Below, piece by piece: positions 9,740-17,902 of a DNA stretch of 50,198 nucleotides. The first letter of the stretch is position 1. Each line of letters begins with the position of its first letter. The notes under the pieces were generated by a model, which saw only the letters and a program-made list of their open reading frames with translations, had not been told where the DNA came from and ran no database searches. The stretch is taken from positions 1 through 50,198 of the forward strand of contig JAFGJL010000040.1 in assembly GCA_016929115.1 (NCBI GenBank), given 5' to 3'. This DNA is from Candidatus Omnitrophota bacterium (GTDB lineage: Bacteria > Omnitrophota > Gorgyraeia > 2-01-FULL-45-10). The position numbers and the translations under genes were made by a program.

Positions 9740-12700
9740 ATGCCAACTTCACTGCGCCGATATTGTTATCTCATACTAGTAATATGTCTTAATGCTTCCC
9801 TCATTTCTTACGACATCGCATGGGCATATCCCGAATCCTTCGCTCAGCGTAAACCCAGGATAAGTACGCTTGCTCCGGAGCTCTTCTCCGATAAAATAGA
9901 TTCGCCGAATAAATTTTTCGCAAAGACCCTGGAGTATTTGATCGAGTTTAAGAATGACATCCCGCGGGAGGTGCTCACCCTTGACGCCGTGAAGGCGGTT
10001 ATCAATAAGCACATGAAGGAGAAGTGGTTCACGGATCACCTTTCTTGTGAATCTTATAAAGGTGAAGTATTGATAGCAATAGATGCCGGCACGACCCTTA
10101 GATATTTCGATCCAAATCTGGCGGCAAAGAGTAAATCCGGTTATTCTGAAAAAGCCAGCGAAACGATGGGCCGCATTTGTAAGCAACTTCTTGTTGCAGC
10201 GGGGTCGTCAACAGTATCCCGCGTATCGAAAGCCGTGAGCAGAAGGTCGCGTCGTCCCACCACCCGGGAAGAAGCCTTGGCCCTTGAAGAGGCGGCCGAA
10301 AACGAATGGAAAGAGGTTAAGGCAAAAACCGTGGCTTTCAGCGATGTCAAGAAGGTGAAAGCCCTCAGTAAGGCGACGCAAAGATATGCCGGCCAGCTTT
10401 TCAAGGCCGAGCAATTCTGGCAGCGCCAGCTGGACTCTAACTATAGTGATATCCTCGATCTCGAACCCTCCATCAGGGACTTCCTTGCCATACCCGCATC
10501 ATTGCCACTCGAGCTATTTGACAGCATATCGCCTAAACAGATGGCCGACATGAGCGCGCCCTCGATTGTAAAACTCGCAAGGCGTATAAGCGCCCTGAAA
10601 TCCCTGCACACCGGCCTGGGACCGGACAGGAGCGACAATATAGCCGTCCTGATAACGAACAACGTTTCCGATAGATACACTACCGTGGTGGCCGTAACGC
10701 GCGACCGGCCGGCGCTTATGGGTGACGTTATATCCGGCATAGTCGGGAAGGGGCTAGGCGCCGATCTGGAGCATGACTGGTCGTTCACGGATGATGATGG
10801 CGTGATCGTGATGTGTTTCCTTGTCAAAAATCCGCAGGACGGCGGACTTGTGCGCGAAGAAACGATCGCGAATTTCAGGGAAGAGCTCAAGCTCACGTAT
10901 AAACCGCGCTATGTCGTCATGCCCTCCAAGGTGGCGCGCCTTATCGTAGACGCTGAATCGCTGAGCAGGATGGATGCCGGATCGGCCCGGGCATCCGAGA
11001 TAGCCGGCCGCCTTAAGGAAGATATAACGGAAGCGCAGGAGCAGCTTGCGCACGTTAAGAGGCCGGCCATCTCTCCGGAGACAGAGATACACCTGAAGGC
11101 AAGGGGCAGCAACGACCTGCCCAAGGTCGTGATCGGAAAGGTCCATAAGCATGAAACGCCGGATTTCGATGTAGCGGCATACGGGCTTGTTTCGGATGCT
11201 GGCCTTGAGTCGGAACAGGCCGTCTTGAAATCCGTTGCGCAGGAAATGCTCCGTATGCCCATACAGGCGCTATCGAGCCAGGATCATGGCTATATCCACA
11301 AGGTCGGTAGCGAGCTATCGGATGATGTAGCAAATAACAAGCGCAAGGCCCTCGTAAAGCTTAACGAACTGATCGATAGGGAAAAAGCTTCCCAGGACAA
11401 GGCCTCGCTGCACCGGGTGCAGGTCCTTTCGGCCATACAACAAAAGCTGGAATCGCGGCACTATAGGTTGCAGCAAGATGAGATCGGGCCCCACAAGGAA
11501 TATACGGAGTCCGTCTTCTTGAAGAGGATATCGTTGCTTGAAAAAGCCAAAAAAGATTTTCCCGATATGAAGGATGTCTTTGAGGTCATCGCAAAAGGTC
11601 TGACGGTGACGCTTGCGGGGACGCTGCGCCATATAGATGTAAGGAAGACGCGAGCGGAGGTCTTTTTCATCGAGGACGTGATCCCGCAATGCGAGCAGGT
11701 CATGAAGCGGCGCCATATAAAGCAGGGCGCCTATGCGGCTGAGATGTACTCCCTTTATATAGATATACTGTCGGAATTGCGCTTTATGGGGAACGGGTCG
11801 AACTGGGCGAAGCTCTCGCTCGACAAGGAGCGGGATGTGGTAGTGGTGGCCAAAAAATTCGATATCGTATCCTTCCTTATGTTATGGTCGCTATACAGCG
11901 AGCAGAAGAAAGACCTGCCTATCGCCGCGATCATCTCGGAGGACGGCGCGCCACAATCCCATTGGGTCATGGTGGCGACGTTCCTTAACATCCCGGTGCT
12001 CACAGCGGCGTTCAATAAGGATTACGGAATCGAAAGCGGCTATGAGGTCATCGCCGACCAGCGTGAGATCGTGGTGGATGCCGATGCCGGCTCTATCGTC
12101 GTCAATCCAAGCGCCCAGGAGATGGCCGATGCCAAAAAGAGGCGCCAGGAGCTCATCGATTTTGACAGGTTCGTAAGGAGCCGCACCGGATTGCTGGGCG
12201 GGCTCGGCATTTCGCTGCCGGCGGATAAAGCCGGGAAAAGGCACAAGATAGGCATCGAGCTGCAGACGTTCCTGAACGTCGATCTGATACGTACTTTCGA
12301 GCACTACATAACCCAGAGACTGGTCGTCCCGTACGGCGATGGCGTAGGCCTCGTAAGGAGCGAATTCGAGTTCACTAACGACTGCGACATGCTTGCCGAC
12401 TTGTATGGCATGCTGGCAAAACGGTTCCGGTATAAACCGGTTATTATACGGGCGATAGATTACGCCCCCGATAAATCTGAGAATCCGCACCTTCCCGAAA
12501 GCAGCGCTGTCGGCATAGATTATTACAGGGAACAGTACCTGAAAGACGGCAAACGTTCCGTGATCATTACGCAGCTAAAAGGCATATTGCTGGCCTTCCA
12601 TAAATACCGTAACATCCGCGTAATGTTCCCGATGGTCAGGGAGCCGACTGAAGTGGATTTTGTCATTCAACTGATAGATGAGGCAAAAAAGCTTGTCCAT

Positions 12701-15700
12701 AAGGAACACCGAAGCATATCGATCAGCGAGCTGGATATCCCCGCCGGCATCATGATAGAGACGCCGCGCGCCGTTGAGATGCTCCCCTATCTTATGGATA
12801 AGGTGGACTTTATAAGCTATGGGACGAACGACCTTATAAAGGCGCATTACGGCGTGTCGCGCGACAGTTTTGCTTCACAACCGGTATATAGAAGCTTCAA
12901 GAAATACGTGGCCCTTTCCATAGCTAACGGATGCGCCCTGGCCAACCACATGAACCAGCAGTTGCCTCCCGCGAAAAGAAAAGAGGTGTGCGTTTGCGGC
13001 GACGCCGCGCGCTCACCCAAATATTTCTTCTACCTGTTATATCTGCAGGCAAAGTTCCCGGACCTCCTGATCCATCCAAGCGCGCCCAATCAATACATAT
13101 TGCGGCTTAAGGAGATGGCGCGGTGGGTGACTTTCGAGCAGTTGAGCGCTATCTACGATATGCTTGATGACGCTACCAGCGATGAACAAGAGGCGCTCAT
13201 CAACCAGCGGCTTGATGAGCTTATCGCTTCGCTACTCGATGCCGAAGGCATGATAAAGACGAGCGATGAATACAAGAAGTGGCTTGCGGCCGGTGATGTG
13301 AAGGGGGCGGACGAAGCAGCCGAGTTGAAACTGCCAACCATGCACGAGATGATGAAAGAAGCGGATGTCGAGTTCATGCGCCAGGCCGATCCGCTGAAAG
13401 GGGCCATCACTTTCATCGACATAAACCCGCCGGGATTCCATCACAGGACGGCTGTGGCCGTAGAGCAGTATTTTAAGAGTATCGTCCTGGATGGCTTCAT
13501 GGAGCCTGTCATGCAGGGGATACATGAAGAGATGAGGGCCAGATTGAGGGGGCAGGGCCTCGGTGAGAGCGAGATAACCTCGGAAAGGATAGAGGCTCAA
13601 TTAAAAAGAGAGCTTAAAAGACAGCTGGGCGAGCGTATAGTCTATAAAGAAAAGGACTGCTTTATTGATTCATATCTCAGGAAGAACGGCCTGCGTGGTA
13701 AAGAGTTAAGGCTGCGGTTGGCTGAGATCATGGAGGATGAGACAAAAGCGGATCCTGCCTTGAGGGATATACTTGCGCAGCATTTCGATGGGGAGGCTCC
13801 GGAGACCGCGCTAAAGGCATATATAACGGATAAATTAAAGGTGTTATTGGCCAATGAAATGCGAAAAACCGTAGAAAAGGCCGTGGAGCAGGAATTCGGG
13901 CCGGAATTAAGGAAGGGGCTTGAAGCCCGGGGTCTGAGCGGCGATGAAAAGGCTTTCAAAACAGAGCTTAGCGCCTTGGCCGAGGTGAAGCTTAAAGAAG
14001 CCGTCGCCAAAGAAATGGAAAGCAGGCCGGAATGGGTGGGCCACAGGATGGAGGGGATACTGCAGGAAGAGCTGGATAAGTACCTCAGGGAAGAGGTGCT
14101 GTCGAGGATAAGGAAAAAACTGGCCGATGAAAGGCGCAGTATCACTTTGGTGCTTTTGAAAGACGGCAAAGATATCTTCAAGACGCCTCTTAAGTTGGAA
14201 ACAAAAGCGATGTTCGTCTCCGAAGACCTCGACAATTTCGGCAGGATGTATGAGGAGGAAAACTGCAGGAATATAAGGATAGAGGTCGAGAACTGGCCCA
14301 ATGCGGAGCAGGTGGCGCTCGATTTCATGTACGTTATAAATACAGACAAACTTACGCTCCCCCAGGACAGGCGCCAGTCGCCGCGCGCGCCTAAGCAGCA
14401 CACCTCCGACGGCATGATCAGGCAGGGTGAGATATCGTTCGGGATGATGGTTCAAAACCTGAAGAAGGGCAAATTCGCCGATATCACAGACCAGCGCCAG
14501 CTTAAGTCGGACCTGGAGAAGGTGAGGGAGAGGATCGGCGGAAGGGGCGTGGAAGACCTTCTGGGACTCGAGGGACCGGTGCGCGTCATCGCCACAAATG
14601 CCGTTATGGCGGCCAGGCATGACTTCACTTTCGGTTTCTATTCGCATGCCCCGCCGGTCAGGGAAGAGATCATATCCATCCTCGGCTCAGAAGAAGAATT
14701 CAACAGGGTCTTCCCGCAGCCTACTATCGTGGTCTCCGCGGAGCTCATGAACCATCCCGTACCTTCTATAAGACAGGAATACCTTTACCATGAGGCGACC
14801 TGTTGCGACAAAGGCCACTATGGAGCTATATTCCAGCAGCAAAATATCTTCAGGGAAAACTACGGCCAGGGCGAATATCAAGAAGAAGGCGGCAGGAAGT
14901 ATCTGGCCGGCCATAGGGGTGATCCCCTCAAGCCATTCAAGGGGCGCCTGGGGGAAGTCCTGCGCCGCACGGTCGACATGGCGCATTCATCGGGCGCCAG
15001 GTCGATCTTCTCGGCGGCGGCACATCCGCGTGCGCGCGTTTCGACACGGTTTAACCTGCCTGTACTGAGGAACGGCACGGCATCGTTCCTGTCGAAATGG
15101 AACCCGTACGCGGTTATCAAGAGGGCGCCCATAGCGATGATGAGCGTTGCCTTCTCGTTAGTCTACTGGACCACCGAATCGCTTCTATTCTCCTATGTTT
15201 TCAACCGTGAGGGGATCATTTCCAATATCTTTCCGGCCGATGCGTACGAGGTGTTGACGCGCTCGTTGACAAGCGCCATCATCGTCTCGCTCGGCTTCGT
15301 GGCGCAACGGTTTATCGATAAGTATAAAAAGAACGAACAGCGCCTCGAGGCATCCAAAAAAAGGTATGCGGACCTTTTTGAAGAATCGCCGGTCGCTTTC
15401 CATAATATAGATACCTACGGTATTATCACCAAGGTCAACAAGCAGTGGTTAGCGTTGCTCGGCTATAACGACGAGCGCGAGGTCGTCGGCAGGTCTATAT
15501 TCGACTTCATCGTGCCGGAGCAGAGAGAGAGCGCGAAGGAAAGATTCCGTCTTCGACTCAAGGGCGTGCCCGAGAACGAGTTGCCTCAGAAAGGTGAAGG
15601 GCGAGAGTATCTCAGGAAGGACGGCAGCAGGATCGTAGCCGAGACGAGGAATTCAGTCATAACGGACGAAGCTACCGGAAAGCAGATAGGCGCGCAGACA

Positions 15701-17902
15701 TCCTTTATTGATATAACGGAACGCAGACAGGCGATGGAAAAGATAAGGACGAGCGAGGAGCGGTACCGGCAGCTCTTCTATAACGCGCCTGTTGGATACC
15801 ATGAGGTCGACATGGATGGACGTATTTCCCGTGTCAACCGGACCGAGCTGGAGATGTTGGGATACACTGTCAACGAGGTCCTCGGCCGGCCTGTCTGGGA
15901 ATTCGCCGTAGACAAGGACGTGTCTCGCGCCGCGGTCCAGCAAAAGTTGGCTACAGGGACGGTGAGTGAGCAGCCATTCGAGCGCGTCTATGCCAGGAGG
16001 GACGGCTCTCATATCCATGTATTGATAAAGGAATCCGCTATCCGTGATGCCGGCGGCAAGATGATAGGCATACGTACGGCTATCCAGGATATCAGCGACC
16101 GGAAGAAGCTTGAGGAAGAGCTGAAGGAGCTGAGCATCAGGGACCCGCTCACCGGCGTCTATTCGCGGCGCTATCTCGAGGACAAGGACTGTTTCCCTTC
16201 GGTATTCAGCGGTTTCACCAGGATGAATTCACCCATATCTTTTCTGATGCTCGATATAGACTATTTCAAGCAGTTCAATGACAAGTATGGCCATGCCGTA
16301 GGCGACGATACCTTGCGCGAAGTGGCTCACGCGATGCTGCTCGAGATGAGAAGGAAGGGCACCGATATCATCATACGGTACGGCGGCGAGGAGTTCCTCA
16401 TCGTACTTATCGGCGCGGATATCAAAGTGGCCGAGAAGCGGGCAAAGAAGATACTCGAGCAGATCGATTCCCTCGCTACCGTTAAAGACCTTAACGGTAG
16501 GACTCTTTCTGTAACGGCTAGCATCGGTTTTGTCGAATGTGATTATCGATGGGATAAGGGCACTTCCCCGGAGGACATAATAAAGGCTGTCACAAGAAAG
16601 GCGGATGCCGCTCTCTATGAGGCGAAAGACAGAAGGAGAAAGCTGGATAGGAGCGGGAAAGGCGAAAAAGAAAAAAGACAGGGCATCGCCGTTGTCTATG
16701 AGCCATATATGATAGATAAGTGGAAGGAGAAGGTCGATACACCCGTGCCTCCGCCGTCCGAAGCGCAAGAGACCGAACACGATGTAGCGGACGGGTTCAT
16801 CAGGCAAGGCCGCAGATCTTTTGAAATAATGGTGAACGCGCTTAAGAAGGCGGCCGATGATCCGTCGCAGACACTCAAGAGCGATGAGGTTCCGGGTCAG
16901 GGCCAGTCCGTAAGGACCATTGAAACCGACGCCGTTATAATGGATAAGGATGACTTCTCGTTCGGCTTCTATTCTCATGCATCCGGAGTCAAGGAGGCTA
17001 TCGTCTCCATGTTGGGATCGGAGGAGGCGTTCGGCAGGATCTTCCCGCAGCCGACAGTCGTGTATGCGAGGCAGATGCTTAAGCACAACAAGGATTCCAT
17101 TTTGCAGGAGTATGCCTATCATGAGGCCATCTGTCACGAGAAAGGCCACTATGAGGCCATATTCCAGCAGCAACAGCTGTTCCCGGAAAATTACAGCGAG
17201 GGCGATTGTGAGGAAGCGGATGGGAAGAAATATTTAAAGGGTTACAAGGGCGATCCGACCAAGCCCTTCAAGGGAGAAATGGGGGCGGTTTTGAGGAGCA
17301 CGATAGACAGCGTGGTAGCATGGAAGGCCCGCCTCGCGGCTTTGCGCGACGCCTCCTCTCCGAAAGCGGCCGGCAACGGTATCCCGGGCGCCGGTTCCAA
17401 ATTGCTTATATCGGAAGAGCTCTTCAGTCCGGAGGATGTGATCGCGCTCAGGTCTATACTGAACACGGACCTTATCGAGATCATGCCGGCGGACGCCATA
17501 CGCGCCGCCGCGACCAATAAAGAAGCCTCGAAAAACAATCTCGGATGTATCATAGGCCGGGATGAGTTCAACAATATGTGGAAGGACTCACATAGGATCA
17601 ATAACAGGTCAACGGTCCTTGTTTTGGATGAGGACCTGAAAGACTCGCGCTATCTCTATTTGGAAGGCGTGATGAGCCTTGCTACGGCCATGATGAACGG
17701 CGATACGGTCAAGGTGCGCGCATATGCGGAGCTCCTGTTCTCAACGGCCGTCGATGACAGCGTGCTGGAGCTCCTGAAGAAGGACAACCCCATCGAGTTC
17801 GCGATACGGGCGATACTGAAGTTCAGGCCTATAGCGCCGATAAGGACGGAAGAGCTCATGGAGAACAGAAAGTCGATGGAGGCATCCCTTGCTGCCGCCT
17901 AA
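9740..17902 (+). CDS. Giant protein 1 (2720 aa): signal anchor, ACT-like, PEP-utilizer/Enzyme I-like, HExxC module, TM hairpin, PAS-PAS-GGDEF, HExxC module, C-terminal cap
   Basis: Single open frame with AAGGA upstream; domain motifs read in translation. Confidence 0.9.
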   Translation: MPTSLRRYCYLILVICLNASLISYDIAWAYPESFAQRKPRISTLAPELFSDKIDSPNKFFAKTLEYLIEFKNDIPREVLTLDAVKAVINKHMKEKWFTDHLSCESYKGEVLIAIDAGTTLRYFDPNLAAKSKSGYSEKASETMGRICKQLLVAAGSSTVSRVSKAVSRRSRRPTTREEALALEEAAENEWKEVKAKTVAFSDVKKVKALSKATQRYAGQLFKAEQFWQRQLDSNYSDILDLEPSIRDFLAIPASLPLELFDSISPKQMADMSAPSIVKLARRISALKSLHTGLGPDRSDNIAVLITNNVSDRYTTVVAVTRDRPALMGDVISGIVGKGLGADLEHDWSFTDDDGVIVMCFLVKNPQDGGLVREETIANFREELKLTYKPRYVVMPSKVARLIVDAESLSRMDAGSARASEIAGRLKEDITEAQEQLAHVKRPAISPETEIHLKARGSNDLPKVVIGKVHKHETPDFDVAAYGLVSDAGLESEQAVLKSVAQEMLRMPIQALSSQDHGYIHKVGSELSDDVANNKRKALVKLNELIDREKASQDKASLHRVQVLSAIQQKLESRHYRLQQDEIGPHKEYTESVFLKRISLLEKAKKDFPDMKDVFEVIAKGLTVTLAGTLRHIDVRKTRAEVFFIEDVIPQCEQVMKRRHIKQGAYAAEMYSLYIDILSELRFMGNGSNWAKLSLDKERDVVVVAKKFDIVSFLMLWSLYSEQKKDLPIAAIISEDGAPQSHWVMVATFLNIPVLTAAFNKDYGIESGYEVIADQREIVVDADAGSIVVNPSAQEMADAKKRRQELIDFDRFVRSRTGLLGGLGISLPADKAGKRHKIGIELQTFLNVDLIRTFEHYITQRLVVPYGDGVGLVRSEFEFTNDCDMLADLYGMLAKRFRYKPVIIRAIDYAPDKSENPHLPESSAVGIDYYREQYLKDGKRSVIITQLKGILLAFHKYRNIRVMFPMVREPTEVDFVIQLIDEAKKLVHKEHRSISISELDIPAGIMIETPRAVEMLPYLMDKVDFISYGTNDLIKAHYGVSRDSFASQPVYRSFKKYVALSIANGCALANHMNQQLPPAKRKEVCVCGDAARSPKYFFYLLYLQAKFPDLLIHPSAPNQYILRLKEMARWVTFEQLSAIYDMLDDATSDEQEALINQRLDELIASLLDAEGMIKTSDEYKKWLAAGDVKGADEAAELKLPTMHEMMKEADVEFMRQADPLKGAITFIDINPPGFHHRTAVAVEQYFKSIVLDGFMEPVMQGIHEEMRARLRGQGLGESEITSERIEAQLKRELKRQLGERIVYKEKDCFIDSYLRKNGLRGKELRLRLAEIMEDETKADPALRDILAQHFDGEAPETALKAYITDKLKVLLANEMRKTVEKAVEQEFGPELRKGLEARGLSGDEKAFKTELSALAEVKLKEAVAKEMESRPEWVGHRMEGILQEELDKYLREEVLSRIRKKLADERRSITLVLLKDGKDIFKTPLKLETKAMFVSEDLDNFGRMYEEENCRNIRIEVENWPNAEQVALDFMYVINTDKLTLPQDRRQSPRAPKQHTSDGMIRQGEISFGMMVQNLKKGKFADITDQRQLKSDLEKVRERIGGRGVEDLLGLEGPVRVIATNAVMAARHDFTFGFYSHAPPVREEIISILGSEEEFNRVFPQPTIVVSAELMNHPVPSIRQEYLYHEATCCDKGHYGAIFQQQNIFRENYGQGEYQEEGGRKYLAGHRGDPLKPFKGRLGEVLRRTVDMAHSSGARSIFSAAAHPRARVSTRFNLPVLRNGTASFLSKWNPYAVIKRAPIAMMSVAFSLVYWTTESLLFSYVFNREGIISNIFPADAYEVLTRSLTSAIIVSLGFVAQRFIDKYKKNEQRLEASKKRYADLFEESPVAFHNIDTYGIITKVNKQWLALLGYNDEREVVGRSIFDFIVPEQRESAKERFRLRLKGVPENELPQKGEGREYLRKDGSRIVAETRNSVITDEATGKQIGAQTSFIDITERRQAMEKIRTSEERYRQLFYNAPVGYHEVDMDGRISRVNRTELEMLGYTVNEVLGRPVWEFAVDKDVSRAAVQQKLATGTVSEQPFERVYARRDGSHIHVLIKESAIRDAGGKMIGIRTAIQDISDRKKLEEELKELSIRDPLTGVYSRRYLEDKDCFPSVFSGFTRMNSPISFLMLDIDYFKQFNDKYGHAVGDDTLREVAHAMLLEMRRKGTDIIIRYGGEEFLIVLIGADIKVAEKRAKKILEQIDSLATVKDLNGRTLSVTASIGFVECDYRWDKGTSPEDIIKAVTRKADAALYEAKDRRRKLDRSGKGEKEKRQGIAVVYEPYMIDKWKEKVDTPVPPPSEAQETEHDVADGFIRQGRRSFEIMVNALKKAADDPSQTLKSDEVPGQGQSVRTIETDAVIMDKDDFSFGFYSHASGVKEAIVSMLGSEEAFGRIFPQPTVVYARQMLKHNKDSILQEYAYHEAICHEKGHYEAIFQQQQLFPENYSEGDCEEADGKKYLKGYKGDPTKPFKGEMGAVLRSTIDSVVAWKARLAALRDASSPKAAGNGIPGAGSKLLISEELFSPEDVIALRSILNTDLIEIMPADAIRAAATNKEASKNNLGCIIGRDEFNNMWKDSHRINNRSTVLVLDEDLKDSRYLYLEGVMSLATAMMNGDTVKVRAYAELLFSTAVDDSVLELLKKDNPIEFAIRAILKFRPIAPIRTEELMENRKSMEASLAAA
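10635..10905 (+). other. ACT-like regulatory domain in giant 1
   Basis: TTVVAVTRDRPALMGDVISGIVGKGLGADLEHDWSFTDDDGVIVMCFLV resembles GlnD/GcvR-type ACT. Confidence 0.5.
11080..13190 (+). other. PTS Enzyme I / PEP-utilizing-enzyme-like domain in giant 1
   Basis: IISEDGAPQSHWVMVATFLNIPVLTA (His-domain), GVGLVRSEFEF, IIRAIDYAPDK, PAGIMIETPRAVEMLPYLMDKVDFISYGTNDLIKAHYGVSRD, VCVCGDAARSP. Confidence 0.82.
14408..14990 (+). other. HExxC module copy A1 (HEATCCDKGH)
   Basis: DGMIRQG...HDFTFGFYS...QEYLYHEATCCDKGHYGAIFQQQNIFRENY...PFKGRLGEVLRRTVD. Confidence 0.8.
15340..16110 (+). other. Two PAS domains in giant 1, after a TM hairpin (about 15105-15325)
   Basis: RYADLFEESPVAFHNIDTYGIITKVNKQWLALLGY... 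and RYRQLFYNAPVGYHEVDMDGRISRVNRTELEMLGYTVNEVLGRPVWEF, ending in DITERR / DISDRK. Confidence 0.88.
16135..16640 (+). other. GGDEF (diguanylate cyclase) domain in giant 1
   Basis: RDPLTGVYSRRYLE, MLDIDYFKQFNDKYGHAVGDDTL, RYGGEEFLIVL, VTASIGFV, ADAALYEAK. Confidence 0.93.
16790..17320 (+). other. HExxC module copy A2 (HEAICHEKGH)
   Basis: DGFIRQGRRSFEIM...KDDFSFGFYSHASGVKEAIVSMLGSEEAF...QEYAYHEAICHEKGHYEAIFQQQQLFPENY...PFKGEMGAVLRSTID. Confidence 0.82.
17390..17902 (+). other. C-terminal cap domain of giant 1, homologous to giant 3 C-terminus
   Basis: GSKLLISEELFSPEDVIALRSIL...STVLVLDEDLKDSRYLYLEGVMSLATAMMNGD...LELLKKDNPIEFAIRAILKF; near-colinear match at 35055-35569. Confidence 0.92.

Noticed and set aside
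16229-17173. 314-aa minus-strand ORF opposite giant 1
   Set aside because: Antisense to the GGDEF and HExxC module, whose plus-strand motifs are clear.
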